A DNA stretch of 64,000 nt from Serratia grimesii NBRC 13537 (GCF_001590905.1 NZ_BCTT01000007.1:186001-250000), one strand, 5' to 3'; shown: positions 51,536-61,534, counted from the first letter of the stretch. Numbers and translations: made by a program. Notes: generated from the sequence alone by a model not told the origin.

Positions 51536-51551
51536 CGTGACGTGCATCACA
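51536..51551 (-). promoter_or_regulatory. CRP-like site upstream of the CNT gene
   Basis: CGTGA-CGTGCA-TCACA differs from the CRP core at one position and lies about 170 bases before the transporter start. Confidence 0.65.
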
Positions 51552-51570
51552 TTTATGATGGGTTTACACC

Positions 51571-52347
51571 TCAGAGCGTAAACAGGGCGTGAGTGTTGTG
51601 TTGCAGATGAGCCGCAATATCGTCGGGAGATTCAGAACGTAGTTGGCATAACACCTTAAAGACCTCAGCAGCACGCTCAGGACGGTTGGGTTGGCCTTGA
51701 TAACCGGCTAGCGGCATATCTGGCGCATCAGTTTCCAACAACAACGCTGTCAGTGGCAGTTGGGCCATGACGTTGCGGGTTTTCTGCGCCCGCTCATAAC
51801 TGATGGTGCCCCCAACGCCAATGTAATACCCCAGACGAATAAACGCCTGCGCTTGCGACAAGCTGCCAGCAAAGCCATGCACCACGCCACGACGCGGTAC
51901 TGGAGTGCGGCGTAGCATCGCAGCCAACTGATCATGGCTACGGCGAGAATGCAGAATCACCGGCAAATCGTATTGTTTAGCCAGCGCCAATTGGGCCGTC
52001 AGTACACGCTGCTGTCGTTCAAACTGTGGGTTTTCCATATACAGATCGAGGCCAATTTCCCCCACGGCCACTAGCTTCGGCGGGCGGCTGGCAAGGAATG
52101 CCGCCAACTGCTCGAGTTCAGACTCTTGGTGTTGAGCGATATACAACGGGTGTAGACCCAGAGCGGCAAACAGCGGTGGATATTCTCGTGCCAGCTTCAG
52201 TACCCGCGCAAAGCGATCGGCGGTCACCGTCGGCACAATGATCCGTTGCACGCCTGCCTGTTCGGCCAGCGCCAGGCTTTCTTGCTCATGACCACTGAAC
52301 GGCGGGAAATCGAAATGACAGTGGGTGTCGGTGAAGTCGTACATCAC
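51571..52347 (-). CDS. yjjV: TatD-family metal-dependent hydrolase YjjV
   Basis: TatD-family proteins are metal-dependent nucleases. The 258-residue protein has metal-ligand motifs FTDTHCHFDF at the N-terminus, AVGEIGLDLY near 100, LPVILHSRRSHDQ near 130, and LLLETDAPDMPLAG near 205. The physiological substrate of YjjV is unproven. Its start overlaps the yjjU stop by four bases (ATGA), so the two are co-translated. Confidence 0.93.
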   Translation of the reverse strand: MMYDFTDTHCHFDFPPFSGHEQESLALAEQAGVQRIIVPTVTADRFARVLKLAREYPPLFAALGLHPLYIAQHQESELEQLAAFLASRPPKLVAVGEIGLDLYMENPQFERQQRVLTAQLALAKQYDLPVILHSRRSHDQLAAMLRRTPVPRRGVVHGFAGSLSQAQAFIRLGYYIGVGGTISYERAQKTRNVMAQLPLTALLLETDAPDMPLAGYQGQPNRPERAAEVFKVLCQLRSESPDDIAAHLQHNTHALFTL

Positions 52348-53465
52348 AGCAGGCCACCCTCACCCGGTGGCACTTCGCCCGGCAAAATAATGTCCATTGC
52401 CGCCAGCTTGGCTTCTGACGGGTTGGCAAGCTCACGCGGGTGGCTGACATCAGTAATAATCGGTGAAGGCATAATGACATTTTCCGGTTGGATCAAACGA
52501 CGCGACAGCGCCTTTTTCACCTTCATCCCGTCCAGTTTGTCCTGCTCTACCAACCAGTGACCCACGGTCGCCAGGAAGTAACGCCCGCACTTGCGGCCCA
52601 AGTGATAGTCCTGATTAAGCGACGTCACACGGCTACCCAAGGCATTACTGGCCAACGGTTTCGGTGGGAAAATCTCAAAGATGCGCAGCTTGCCGGGCGG
52701 TTTCTCAATAAACTGCTGAATACGGTGATAGCTTTGCTCATGGTGTTGCAGGATGCGCACCATCTGTTGCAGGCTACTTTCACTCAGCCAATGCTCCATA
52801 CGCTTCATCCACTGCGGCGTGTAATACATCTGTGATGGCACGGTGCGGATCACCACAATAGTATCTGCGCCACGGCGATAGGCTTCTTCAACCGGGATCG
52901 CGTCACTGATGCCACCATCCTGATAGCTAACGCCGTCCAGCTCCACACCCATACGGTAAAAACCGGGGATAGCGCTGGATGCTTTGATGGCCGGCAGCCA
53001 GCTTTCGCGCTGCGCCGGCAGGTAGGTCGGCTCGAAGTCATCACTGCGGCAGGCACACATCAGGAATTCACGGCCATCAATCAGGCTTTTTTCCGCAACA
53101 TCCATCGCCAGCGGCAGTTGTTGCGTAGTGGTATCGAGTAACCAGTCAAGATCGATCAGATGCCCGCCGCGCACAAAGCGCAATGGGTTAAAGAATTCAG
53201 CGGAAGTGGTGTAGCGGGTGATCACCCGCCGCGCGTAGCCCATCTGGCCACAAATAAAAGCCGAGAGGTTTTGTGCGCCGGCAGAAGTGCCGATCATCAG
53301 ATCAAAAGGATTAAAGCGGGCACGCTGAAACTCGTCCAGCACGCCGGCGGTAAAAATGCCGCGCTGCCCGCCTCCTTCACATACCAGCGCCATTTTACCG
53401 GGCCGGTAAGGTTTATACGCCAGCGGTTCTATATTGCCGAGCGTGATGGGTATTCTGTATCCCAA
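52344..53465 (-). CDS. yjjU: Patatin-like phospholipase family protein YjjU
   Basis: This is a predicted esterase or phospholipase with a Ser-Asp dyad: oxyanion loop CEGGGQRG near 29-36, nucleophile S61 in GTSAGA, and DGG in YQDGGISDA. I placed the start at a TTG codon (53463-53465), read as MGYRIPITLGN, because it aligns with the E. coli start MGQRIPVTLGN and GAGG lies eight bases upstream. A longer ATG frame from 53555 would overlap the neighbouring small gene. It is followed by yjjV. Confidence 0.85.
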   Translation of the reverse strand: MGYRIPITLGNIEPLAYKPYRPGKMALVCEGGGQRGIFTAGVLDEFQRARFNPFDLMIGTSAGAQNLSAFICGQMGYARRVITRYTTSAEFFNPLRFVRGGHLIDLDWLLDTTTQQLPLAMDVAEKSLIDGREFLMCACRSDDFEPTYLPAQRESWLPAIKASSAIPGFYRMGVELDGVSYQDGGISDAIPVEEAYRRGADTIVVIRTVPSQMYYTPQWMKRMEHWLSESSLQQMVRILQHHEQSYHRIQQFIEKPPGKLRIFEIFPPKPLASNALGSRVTSLNQDYHLGRKCGRYFLATVGHWLVEQDKLDGMKVKKALSRRLIQPENVIMPSPIITDVSHPRELANPSEAKLAAMDIILPGEVPPGEGGLL

Positions 53466-53475
53466 CCCTGCATCC

Positions 53476-53661
53476 TCAGTGAGACGTTTTACCCGAGGAT
53501 ACCTCGTCTTGCTCTCTTCCGTAATCCTCTTGCAGTACACCAGAGAGGCAGTCATTGCTTCCCATCAGCCAGATGCAGTCATTGTCGGACCACTCCGCCA
53601 ATGCCTGACACACCCGGCCCTTCAACTGTTTCCAGCGTCCGAGGATGATGTCGCTATTCAT
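53476..53661 (-). CDS. CsbD/YjbJ-like small stress protein
   Basis: The 61-residue hydrophilic protein begins MNSDIILGRWKQLKGRVCQA and has the CsbD-family WKQ-KG-V pattern, followed by a GxxDxLxGxLQExYGR segment. CsbD proteins are general-stress proteins of unknown function, often RpoS-dependent. Two cysteines are unusual for the family. It sits ten bases upstream of yjjU and may be co-transcribed. Confidence 0.82.
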   Translation of the reverse strand: MNSDIILGRWKQLKGRVCQALAEWSDNDCIWLMGSNDCLSGVLQEDYGREQDEVSSGKTSH

Positions 53662-53719
53662 GACTGACCTCCCTGCGGTGAGAAAAGGAATTAAGCTTTG
53701 TTACACTTTGAGAGAAAAG

Positions 53720-53881
53720 CTAAGGACGTCGGCGGCCGGTAAACAGGCTGACCAGGAACAGAATGATGCCCACGACGAAGACGATTTTTGCAGCCCAAGC
53801 GGCGGTACCTGCCAAGGTCCCGAAACCTAACGCAGCAGCAATCAGTGCGATAACTAAAAAGATAATGCCCCAACGAAACAT
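53720..53881 (-). CDS. ytjA: DUF1328 membrane peptide YtjA
   Basis: The 53-residue protein is two hydrophobic helices ([20 protein letters not shown] and [20 protein letters not shown]) and is nearly identical to what I recall of E. coli YtjA. I used the ATG at 53881, preceded by GAGAAGC; a longer frame upstream is not supported. Function is unknown. It lies between osmY and yjjU, as in E. coli, in a group of stress-type genes. Confidence 0.92.
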   Translation of the reverse strand: MFRWGIIFLVIALIAAALGFGTLAGTAAWAAKIVFVVGIILFLVSLFTGRRRP

Positions 53882-54036
53882 AAGCTTCTCCTTACCATAG
53901 TGAAAAAACACATCGCAACCTGTGCCCTTCTCAGGCTTTCCCAGGTTGCAGGTCAGTTTCTTTTTTTGATGGTGCATCCTGAGTTAACCTCGCGGTCAAC
54001 CCAGGATTTGGTGCTTGTTGTTACGTGTTCTAAAAT

Positions 54037-54651
54037 TTATGGTTTAACAACCAGGTCGTTCTTGACGCTTTTCACGCCGTCGATAGCTTTGGCGATGCTC
54101 TCTGCACGCTCAGACTGCGCCTGGGTTTTTACTTCACCGGAAAGCTGCACCACACCGTCGGTGGTTTCCACTTTCACATTACGTGAAGGCACGATGTCAT
54201 CGGCCAGCAGCTTAGCTTTCAGTTCGCTGGTGGTCGCAGTATCACCGGCATACGCTTTCATGGACTGCTTGCTTTCATCTTTCACGTGCAGCTTGTCGCT
54301 GACGGATTTAACGCCTTCAACCTTACCGGCCACTTCTACCGCGTGCTCGGCCTGCGCCTGGCTACCGACAAACCCGCTCAGGGTTACGGTACCTTTCTCG
54401 GTTTTCACCGAAATATCCGTACTTGTGATGGCTTTGTCATCGACCAGCGCACTTTTAACTTTAGCCGTTGTTGCGCTGTCATCCATGTAGCCGTCGACTT
54501 TTTTCATGGAGCTATCGATTTTAGCACCCGCGCTATCAGCGGCACTTGACGCTTTATTGAGCATTGTATCTTCAGCCAGCGCGCTGCCACTAACCAGAAC
54601 GGAACCCAAAACAACAGCCATCAGTGATTGTGCAAATTTAGTATTTTTCAT
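54037..54651 (-). CDS. osmY: Periplasmic osmotically inducible protein OsmY
   Basis: OsmY is an RpoS-dependent periplasmic chaperone-like protein induced by high osmolarity. The 204-residue protein has a signal peptide cleaved near VSGSALA-ED and two BON domains ([20 protein letters not shown] and [20 protein letters not shown]), each with a VxLSGxVxxQAQ strand. It is likely monocistronic; I do not identify the promoter with confidence. Confidence 0.97.
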   Translation of the reverse strand: MKNTKFAQSLMAVVLGSVLVSGSALAEDTMLNKASSAADSAGAKIDSSMKKVDGYMDDSATTAKVKSALVDDKAITSTDISVKTEKGTVTLSGFVGSQAQAEHAVEVAGKVEGVKSVSDKLHVKDESKQSMKAYAGDTATTSELKAKLLADDIVPSRNVKVETTDGVVQLSGEVKTQAQSERAESIAKAIDGVKSVKNDLVVKP

Positions 54652-55184
54652 CGATCTCTTCCTTTGGTTGTGAATCCAAAATGGTGACGGATTCTTCAGC
54701 CGCCATAACGCGGCCCACTCAGTAAATACTTCACGATTTCTATACGATCAGACATTCACGTAAAACGATTGTTGCCACACCAGGACCATTGCAACGGCTG
54801 TGCCAATTTTAAAATTAACTTAAAAATCAATAACAAAACAAAATAAGCTTACTTTTCAAACTAAAAACTGTCGCCTATTGACGACAACATCAGTCAGTAA
54901 AATCGATGTTATAGCTATGTTATTGATATTTATGACATCACACTGTCTCTAATTGGCAACAGTACCGAATAACTCGCTGCGGTTATGAACAAATACAGTG
55001 AATTACGCTTACCCGGCTGGCAGTGCCCTGTTAAATATAGACCATATGGCAAAAAAAGCAGGTGGGCCCGAGAAAATACTGATGGTGATGAGAAAGAGAA
55101 AACTGATGAGAGGGATTTACTAATTAGCAGGCTGTGGTGGGGATTCAATAACAGTAGGGCGCCCTAAGGCGCCCTACTGTTCTG
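54652..55184. other. Spacer between osmY and prfC
   Basis: The 533-base region is AT-rich near osmY. It holds only the prfC terminator (55151-55180) that I can identify. Short open frames on both strands (54930-55167) lack gene-like features. In E. coli no gene is expected here. Confidence 0.5.
55151..55180 (-). terminator. Terminator-like hairpin after prfC
   Basis: A perfect 13-base stem, ACAGTAGGGCGCC/GGCGCCCTACTGT with a four-base loop, begins four bases past the prfC stop. The T-tract is weak. Confidence 0.75.
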
Positions 55185-56774
55185 TTAGTGCTCGCGCGTT
55201 TTGCGGAACACCACTTCAGGATAACGTTCCTGTGTGATGTTCAGGTTCACCATGGTTGGTGCGATGTAAGACAGGTTGTCTCCGCCGTCCAATGCCAGGT
55301 TGAGCTCACACTTACGTTTAAATTCTTCAAACTTCTTCACGTCGCTGCATTCAACCCAGCGCGCGGTCGATACGTTGACCGACTCGTACAAGGCTTCCAC
55401 GTTGTATTCGCTTTTCAGACGCGCAACCACCACGTCGAACTGCAGCACACCGACCGCACCAACAATCAAATCGTTGTTGGCAATCGGACGGAAGACCTGT
55501 ACCGCCCCTTCTTCGGACAGCTGAACCAGGCCTTTCAGCAATTGTTTTTGCTTCAGTGGATCACGCAGGCGAATGCGACGGAACAGTTCCGGTGCGAAGT
55601 TCGGAATACCAGTGAACTTCATATCTTCACCCTGGGTGAAGGTATCACCAATCTGAATCGTGCCGTGGTTATGCAGACCAATGATATCGCCCGGATAAGC
55701 TTCCTCCACATGCGAACGGTCGCCCGCCATGAAGGTCAATGCATCGGAGATCACCACGTCTTTACCAGTACGCACCTGACGCAGTTTCATGCCTTTTTCA
55801 TAACGGCCGGAGACTACACGCATAAAGGCAACGCGGTCACGGTGTTTAGGATCCATGTTGGCCTGAATCTTAAAGACAAAACCGGTGAACTTCTCTTCCG
55901 CCGCGACCACTTCACGGGTGCTGCTTTGACGTGGCATAGGTGCTGGGGCCCAAGCCACCAGACCGTCAAGCATATGGTCCACACCGAAGTTACCCAGTGC
56001 GGTACCGAAGAATACCGGCGTCAAATCACCGCTCAGGAAAGCGTCGTGATCAAACTCGTGAGATGCCCCCTGCACCAGCTCCAGCTCTTCACGCAACTGC
56101 GCAGCCAGATCTTCACCGACGGCAGCGTCCAGCTCCGGGTTATCCAACCCTTTGACAATACGCACTTCCTGGATGGTGTGACCTTTACCGGTCTGATAGA
56201 GGTAGGTTTCATCCTTGTAAAGATGATAAACCCCTTTAAACAGTTTGCCGCAGCCGATAGGCCAGGTGATCGGTGAACAGGCGATTTTCAGCTCACGCTC
56301 AACTTCGTCCATCACTTCCATTGGATCGCGGATATCACGGTCCAGTTTGTTCATAAAGGTCAGGATCGGTGTATCGCGCAGACGGGTAACTTCCATCAGT
56401 TTACGGGTACGATCCTCAACCCCTTTCGCCGCGTCGATCACCATCAAACAGCAGTCAACAGCGGTCAGGGTACGGTACGTATCTTCGGAGAAGTCTTCGT
56501 GCCCTGGGGTATCCAGCAGGTTAACCAGGCATTCGCGATACGGGAACTGCATCACCGAAGTAGTAATGGAGATACCACGTTGTTTTTCCATCTCCATCCA
56601 GTCGGATTTGGCATGCTGGTTTGAGCCGCGGCCTTTTACCGTACCAGCGGTCTGGATAGCCTGTCCGAATAACAACACCTTTTCGGTAATGGTTGTTTTA
56701 CCGGCATCGGGGTGCGAGATGATGGCGAAAGTTCTTCTTTTCGAGACTTCGCGGGCAAATTCACTAGGAGACAT
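55185..56774 (-). CDS. prfC: Peptide chain release factor 3
   Basis: RF3 is a GTPase that removes RF1/RF2 from the ribosome after termination. The 529-residue protein has G1 [12 protein letters not shown] at 20-31, the switch I segment [12 protein letters not shown]3 [12 protein letters not shown], and G4 NKLD near 141. C-terminal domains follow. It matches E. coli in length. The yjjG gene that separates prfC from rimI in E. coli is missing; a 170-base spacer remains. Confidence 0.98.
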   Translation of the reverse strand: MSPSEFAREVSKRRTFAIISHPDAGKTTITEKVLLFGQAIQTAGTVKGRGSNQHAKSDWMEMEKQRGISITTSVMQFPYRECLVNLLDTPGHEDFSEDTYRTLTAVDCCLMVIDAAKGVEDRTRKLMEVTRLRDTPILTFMNKLDRDIRDPMEVMDEVERELKIACSPITWPIGCGKLFKGVYHLYKDETYLYQTGKGHTIQEVRIVKGLDNPELDAAVGEDLAAQLREELELVQGASHEFDHDAFLSGDLTPVFFGTALGNFGVDHMLDGLVAWAPAPMPRQSSTREVVAAEEKFTGFVFKIQANMDPKHRDRVAFMRVVSGRYEKGMKLRQVRTGKDVVISDALTFMAGDRSHVEEAYPGDIIGLHNHGTIQIGDTFTQGEDMKFTGIPNFAPELFRRIRLRDPLKQKQLLKGLVQLSEEGAVQVFRPIANNDLIVGAVGVLQFDVVVARLKSEYNVEALYESVNVSTARWVECSDVKKFEEFKRKCELNLALDGGDNLSYIAPTMVNLNITQERYPEVVFRKTREH

Positions 56775-56944
56775 GTTTTTCAGATTCTACAGTTAGTCCG
56801 CCCTGCGAAAGCACATCAGAACACGCCGATCGTGGCGCCAGGCAAAGCGGTAAATAAAAGATAATAGCCGGGTATTTTCGCTGATTTGTCAACCGGTGAC
56901 AATCAATGCTTTTCCCAGCGGAGAAGTTAGAAACGCGACACCCG

Positions 56945-57388
56945 CTAAGCCAGCGGCAGCGCCATCACTATCGCGTCTTCACGCCCATTGGCAGCAGGGT
57001 AGTAGTTACGGCGGATGGTCACTTCATTAAAGCCGAGATCTTCGTACAGCGCGATGGCGGCACGGTTAGAGGCACGCACTTCAAGCCACAGCGTAAACAC
57101 GCCACGGGGTTCCAATTGTGCAATTAGCGCTTCGAGCAGTTGGCGGCCAAAGCCACGGCGCTGCCAGTCTGGATGAATGGCGATGTTGAACAGCGTGGCT
57201 TCATCCAGCACGATCTGGGTAATGGCAAAACCTGCCATCTGCCCGTCAACTTCCAGTTTCAGATTCAGGTAACGATCGCCCTGATTACTGGCAAAGGTAG
57301 CTTGTGTCCAGGGAAAGGCGTGGCTGGCTTGCTCAATCTTGAAGGCTGTGGCCAGATCGGCCGCGTTCAGGGTAGAAATAGTGTTCAT
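56945..57388 (-). CDS. rimI: Ribosomal protein S18 alanine N-acetyltransferase
   Basis: RimI acetylates the N-terminal alanine of S18. The 147-residue GNAT protein has the acetyl-CoA loop in HPDWQRRGFGRQLLEALIAQ near 77-96 and ends with NRAAIALYEDLGFNEVTIRR. I used the ATG at 57388 (MNTISTLNAADL). It begins inside holD, overlapping it by 56 bases in another frame, similar to but longer than the overlap in E. coli. Confidence 0.95.
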   Translation of the reverse strand: MNTISTLNAADLATAFKIEQASHAFPWTQATFASNQGDRYLNLKLEVDGQMAGFAITQIVLDEATLFNIAIHPDWQRRGFGRQLLEALIAQLEPRGVFTLWLEVRASNRAAIALYEDLGFNEVTIRRNYYPAANGREDAIVMALPLA

Positions 57389-57770
57389 GATGACAAATCT
57401 GCTGCCAGAGTGCGCGTTTGGCACTCGCATCGAGAGAAAGCTCGGCCAGAGCCGGGCTATAGAGCTGCGCGCCGGCCACCGCAAGCGGCTCCGCAACGCC
57501 CAACCGCCAACTGTTGCATTCGGTATCCTCAGGCAGCATGGCCACCTGGTCCGGTGTCAGGCCGTAGGTTTGCGCCGGGGTCAATCCCAGGCTGCGCAGC
57601 ACGTCGCAAAATAGCGGATCGTTATGCTCAGGCAAGGTCTGCGCTACGACCAACAAACGCACCTCAGGTGGCAGGCTGACCGCTACTTCGCCCTGCAACA
57701 CGCCCGGGCGGCGCAATGTCCACTGCGTAATACCCAGTTGTTGTAACAGCCAGTCGCGTTTTGATGCCAT
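57333..57770 (-). CDS. holD: DNA polymerase III psi subunit
   Basis: HolD (psi) links the clamp loader, through chi, to SSB. The 145-residue protein begins MASKRDWLLQQLGITQWTLR, the tau/gamma-binding N-terminus, and continues RPGVLQGEVAVSLPPEVRLL. Psi is poorly conserved, but this start and its position upstream of rimI are diagnostic. rsmC is divergent, as in E. coli. Confidence 0.94.
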   Translation of the reverse strand: MASKRDWLLQQLGITQWTLRRPGVLQGEVAVSLPPEVRLLVVAQTLPEHNDPLFCDVLRSLGLTPAQTYGLTPDQVAMLPEDTECNSWRLGVAEPLAVAGAQLYSPALAELSLDASAKRALWQQICHHEHYFYPERGRSGHSLQD

Positions 57771-57961
57771 GCCGATTCCTGTCAGGATCTACCTGTTGTG
57801 GTGCGCCATGCCTGCCATGCGCCGCGCTATGCTAACAAACCCGCACGGCCTGCGCCAACATCCCTTCATCTTTCGTCAACGGCATCGGGTATATAAACCC
57901 GTCGAACATATCGCCACAAAGCTCTATAATCCCCGGTCTAATTTCTAGGAGCCAAAACCTG

Positions 57962-59005
57962 ATGTCTGCATTAACCCCCGCCAGTGAAGTTATGCTGCGC
58001 CACAGTGATGAGTTTATTGAACGCCGCGTTCTGTTTGCCGGTGACCTGCAGGATACCCTGCCGGCCCAATTCGAGGCCGCGGATGTGCGTGTCCATACCC
58101 AACAATACCATCACTGGCAGTTACTGAACCGGGCGATGGGCGACAACGTGCAGTTTGGTCTGACCGTGGACGCCGCGTTCGTCGCCGAGTGCGATACGCT
58201 GATCTACTACTGGCCGAAGAGCAAACAGGAAGCGCAATTCCAGTTGTGCAACATTCTGGCGTTACTGCCAGTCGGCGCTGACGTGTTCGTGGTCGGTGAG
58301 AACCGCAGCGGCGTACGCAGCGCAGATCAGATGGTGGAAGACAACATCACACTGGTTAAAATCGACAGCGCTCGCCGCTGTGGCCTGTATCACGGTCGTC
58401 TGGATACTCAGACCGAGTTCGCACTGGAAGACTGGTGGGAAAGCTATCAATTACACGATCTGGAAGTGAAAACACTGCCGGGCGTGTTCAGCCGTGATGG
58501 CTTGGACGTCGGGAGTTCACTGCTGCTGTCTACACTGGATAAACACATGAAAGGCAAAGTGCTGGACGTAGGTTGTGGTGCCGGTGTCATGGCTTCCGTG
58601 TTGTCCAAGATGTCACCAAAGATGAAGCTGACCCTCAGCGACGTCAATGCGGCCGCCATTGAATCCAGCCGTGCAACCCTGGCCGCCAACGGCATTGAAG
58701 GTGAAGTGATCGTCAGTAACGTCTATTCCGACATTACCGGCCGTTTCGATCTGATTATCTCCAACCCGCCGTTCCATGATGGCCTGCAAACCAGCCTGAC
58801 TGCGGCCGAAACGCTGATCCGCGGTGCGTTAAAACACCTGCCGATTGGTGGTCGTCTGCGCATCGTGGCCAACGCCTTCCTGCCGTATCCGGACATTCTG
58901 GACGCCACCTTTGGCAGCCATGAAGTGCTGGCACAAAACGGCCGCTTCAAGGTTTATCAGGCGACCGTAGCCCGTGCGCCACGCGATACCAAGAAGAAAA
59001 AATAA
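57962..59005 (+). CDS. rsmC: 16S rRNA (guanine1207-N2)-methyltransferase
   Basis: RsmC methylates G1207 of 16S rRNA in the 30S subunit. The 347-residue protein has a degenerate N-terminal methyltransferase-like domain and a C-terminal catalytic domain with SAM motif [15 protein letters not shown] near 200 and the active-site motif [11 protein letters not shown] near 265. AGGAGCC precedes the ATG. It is divergent from holD. Confidence 0.97.
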   Translation: MSALTPASEVMLRHSDEFIERRVLFAGDLQDTLPAQFEAADVRVHTQQYHHWQLLNRAMGDNVQFGLTVDAAFVAECDTLIYYWPKSKQEAQFQLCNILALLPVGADVFVVGENRSGVRSADQMVEDNITLVKIDSARRCGLYHGRLDTQTEFALEDWWESYQLHDLEVKTLPGVFSRDGLDVGSSLLLSTLDKHMKGKVLDVGCGAGVMASVLSKMSPKMKLTLSDVNAAAIESSRATLAANGIEGEVIVSNVYSDITGRFDLIISNPPFHDGLQTSLTAAETLIRGALKHLPIGGRLRIVANAFLPYPDILDATFGSHEVLAQNGRFKVYQATVARAPRDTKKKK

Positions 59006-59034
59006 GTCAGATTGCCCGCTCATTCCGGGAATCA

Positions 59035-59065
59035 GGGCGCAGCGTTCACACGCCGCGCCCTTTTT
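59035..59065. terminator. Terminator of rsmC
   Basis: GGGCGC and GCGCCC, with further pairing inside, are followed by TTTTTATTT. It lies just before the end of the convergent aldo-keto reductase gene. Confidence 0.8.
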
Positions 59066-59067
59066 AT

Positions 59068-60060
59068 TTAGCCGTTAATATACGTCATCGACTCCGCACC
59101 GTAGCGGTTGCCCGCGACCGCCTCTGCCGGGAACACAGCCTCAATTGCCGCCAGTTCAGCCTGGCTAAGCGCCAGTTCCGCTGCTGCGATGTTCTCTTCC
59201 AGATAACGGCGACGTTTGGTGCCCGGAATCGGCACAATATGCTCGCCCTGTGCCAATACCCAGGCCAACGCCAATTGCGATGGCGCCACACCTTTTTGTT
59301 TCGCCAGCTCGGTCACTTTCGCCACCAAAGCCAGGTTACGGGCAAAGTTATCCCCCTGGAAGCGCGGATTGCTACGGCGGAAATCATCGGCATCCAAATC
59401 TTCAGGCCGCTGGATCGCCCCAGTCAGGAAACCTCTCCCCAGCGGACTGTAAGGAACGAAACCGATGCCCAGACGCTCGCAGGCCGCCAATACGCCTTGC
59501 TCGGCATCACGCGTCCACAGTGAATACTCGGTTTGCAACGCGGTGATCGGATGCACCTTGTGTGCTCGCTCAAGCGTAGTAACCGAAGCTTCGCTAAGCC
59601 CAATGTGACGGATCTTCCCTTCACGGATCAGATCCGCCATGGTGCCCACAACATCCTCAATGGGCACCTGCGGATCGACCCGGTGCTGGTAATAAAGGTC
59701 AATTTCATCGACCCCCAACCGCTTCAGACTGCCTTCAACCGAACGACGAATGTATTCCGGCCTGCTGCTGACGCCGCGTGCGGCAGGATCGGTGGGATCG
59801 CGCAGGATGCCGAACTTCGTCGCTAAAAATACCTGCTGCCGTTTGCCCTTGATCGCCTGCCCCACCAGTTGCTCGTTCGTGTGTGGGCCGTACATGTCGG
59901 CGGTATCCAGCAGTGTGACCCCCAGCTCCAATGCCCGGTGCAGTGTGGCGATGGCCTCTTTTTCGTCCTGCGCGGTCGAATAGAAATCACTCATCCCCAT
60001 GCAGCCCAAACCCAGAGCAGAAACAGTCGGGCCATTGGGGCCTAATTGACGTTGTTGCAT
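59068..60060 (-). CDS. Aldo/keto reductase
   Basis: The 330-residue TIM-barrel NADPH-dependent reductase has the AKR tetrad: Asp and Tyr in [15 protein letters not shown], Lys in [10 protein letters not shown], and His in LYYQHRVDP. The C-terminal cofactor block is [16 protein letters not shown]. It belongs to the YakC/AKR13-like group acting on small aldehydes; the substrate is unknown. It is divergent from a LysR gene with a 119-base spacer, which suggests control by that regulator. The pair is not in the corresponding E. coli region. Confidence 0.93.
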   Translation of the reverse strand: MQQRQLGPNGPTVSALGLGCMGMSDFYSTAQDEKEAIATLHRALELGVTLLDTADMYGPHTNEQLVGQAIKGKRQQVFLATKFGILRDPTDPAARGVSSRPEYIRRSVEGSLKRLGVDEIDLYYQHRVDPQVPIEDVVGTMADLIREGKIRHIGLSEASVTTLERAHKVHPITALQTEYSLWTRDAEQGVLAACERLGIGFVPYSPLGRGFLTGAIQRPEDLDADDFRRSNPRFQGDNFARNLALVAKVTELAKQKGVAPSQLALAWVLAQGEHIVPIPGTKRRRYLEENIAAAELALSQAELAAIEAVFPAEAVAGNRYGAESMTYING

Positions 60061-60179
60061 TGTATTGCCCTCATACCGTGGATTGATATCGCAACAAAGT
60101 CTGGTTGTTTACCCTGCAAAGATAAATAATGCGAATTGCTCATCACTGTTCATAAATCGCTAACAATACGGAGAAACCG

Positions 60180-61124
60180 ATGGATCAGATCCAGGCCATG
60201 CGCATTTTCACCCGTATCGTCGAATTGGGCAGCTTCAGTCGGGCGGCCGAGCGTCTGCAATTGCCACGAGCCACGGTCAGTAATGCGCTCAAGCGACTGG
60301 AACAACGCCTCGGCGTACGCCTGCTGATCCGCACAACCCGTCAGGTACAAGTGACCAGCGAAGGCACGCTTTATTACCAACGCTGTGTGCAGTTGCTGGG
60401 GGCATTGGAAGAGGCGGACACTCTGTTTAGCCACCATAAGCTCAAGCCATCCGGCAATATACGCATTGATATGCCCCACTCGTTGGCACGGGAAATCGTT
60501 ATTCCGGCATTGGGCGACTTTTATCAGCGCTATCCAGAACTCACTCTGTCGCTGGGAGCCAACGACACCCATGTAGACTTACTGCGTGAGGGTGTGGATT
60601 GCGTACTGCGCGCCTGGGAAACCGAGGACGACAGCCTGGTGGCACGTCGCATTGCCATGATGCCGCAGTTAACCTGTGCGTCTCCCGGCTATCTGGCGAC
60701 GTTTGGCGTGCCGCAGTCGATTGATCAATTACAACAGCATCAGGCCGTGGGCTACTTTTCCCTCACCAGCAACCGTAATTACCCCTTGGAGTTTTGTCGT
60801 AATGGCAAAGTGGAACTACGCGAACTACCCACCAGGTTAAACGTCAGTGGCGCTGATGCCTACACCTGCGGTTGTCGCGCCGGCCTGGGACTCATACAAG
60901 CGTCTCGTTATTCGTTGGCACCTTGGCTGCAAAAGGGGGAATTAGTGGAAGTATTGGCGGAAACACCGCCCCCGCCGATGCCCATTTACATCATGTATCC
61001 TCCCGGTCGTTTCCTTGCGCCACGGGTCAGGGTGTTGATTGACTGGCTGATTTGGCTGTTTGAGAACGACAAAAGCAGTGATATGGCTATATTTCCAGCA
61101 AACGCCAGCAAACAGGGGAAATAA
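60180..61124 (+). CDS. LysR-family transcriptional regulator
   Basis: The 314-residue protein has an N-terminal HTH (GSFSRAAERLQLPRATVSNA) and the effector domain of the CrgA-like group (LLIRTTRQVQVTSEGTLYYQ). It starts at ATG 60180. It probably controls the divergent aldo-keto reductase. In sequence style it resembles the LysR at 37105-38016, but the two are clearly different genes. Confidence 0.92.
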   Translation: MDQIQAMRIFTRIVELGSFSRAAERLQLPRATVSNALKRLEQRLGVRLLIRTTRQVQVTSEGTLYYQRCVQLLGALEEADTLFSHHKLKPSGNIRIDMPHSLAREIVIPALGDFYQRYPELTLSLGANDTHVDLLREGVDCVLRAWETEDDSLVARRIAMMPQLTCASPGYLATFGVPQSIDQLQQHQAVGYFSLTSNRNYPLEFCRNGKVELRELPTRLNVSGADAYTCGCRAGLGLIQASRYSLAPWLQKGELVEVLAETPPPPMPIYIMYPPGRFLAPRVRVLIDWLIWLFENDKSSDMAIFPANASKQGK

Positions 61125-61127
61125 CTA

Positions 61128-61155
61128 TTGACGTACCCGCCAAAATCTCTAGAAT
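61128..61155 (+). promoter_or_regulatory. Promoter of the tRNA-Leu cluster
   Basis: TTGACG (61128-61133) and TAGAAT (61150-61155) are 16 bases apart, followed by a C/G-rich discriminator (TCGCCTCCG), typical of stringently controlled stable RNA promoters. Confidence 0.75.
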
Positions 61156-61196
61156 TCGCCTCCGTGGTAGCGTTACTCCGGTAATGTTTCTGGTAT

Positions 61197-61283
61197 GCGA
61201 AGGTGGCGGAATTGGTAGACGCGCTAGCTTCAGGTGTTAGTGTCCTTACGGACGTGAGGGTTCAAGTCCCTCTCTTCGCACCA
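61197..61283 (+). tRNA. leuT: tRNA-Leu (CAG), copy 1
   Basis: The 87-base gene includes the encoded CCA. It has acceptor stem GCGAAGG/TCTTCGC, anticodon CAG in GCTTCAGGTG, a long variable arm as in class II tRNAs (GTCC-TTAC-GGAC), and T arm GAGGG-TTCAAGT-CCCTC. It is the first of three tandem copies, corresponding to the leuV/P/Q group of E. coli. Confidence 0.97.
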
Positions 61284-61317
61284 AATAACCACATGATTTA
61301 TATTGCACAGCATCAAT

Positions 61318-61404
61318 GCGAAGGTGGCGGAATTGGTAGACGCGCTAGCTTCAGGTGTTAGTGTTCTTACGGACGTGAGGGTTCAAGTCCCTCTCTTCGC
61401 ACCA
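61318..61404 (+). tRNA. tRNA-Leu (CAG), copy 2
   Basis: It is identical to copy 1 except at base 48, where C becomes T. This changes the variable-arm stem to GTTC-TTAC-GGAC, so one C-G pair becomes U-G. The spacer from copy 1 is 34 bases. Confidence 0.97.
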
Positions 61405-61447
61405 AGCTGGTGATATAAATCGAAAGCAAAATGACAGTATCGACTGT

Positions 61448-61534
61448 GCGAAGGTGGCGGAATTGGTAGACGCGCTAGCTTCAGGTGTTAGTGTTCTTAC
61501 GGACGTGAGGGTTCAAGTCCCTCTCTTCGCACCA
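61448..61534 (+). tRNA. tRNA-Leu (CAG), copy 3
   Basis: It is identical to copy 2, including the U-G pair in the variable arm. The 43-base spacer before it differs from the first spacer. Confidence 0.97.

Noticed and set aside
54930-55167. Short open frames on both strands upstream of prfC
   Set aside because: Low-complexity composition, no plausible ribosome site, and part of the sequence is the prfC terminator stem.
61197-61534. CRISPR-like direct repeats
   Set aside because: The three near-identical 87-base units are class II tRNA genes with CCA ends, not CRISPR repeats.
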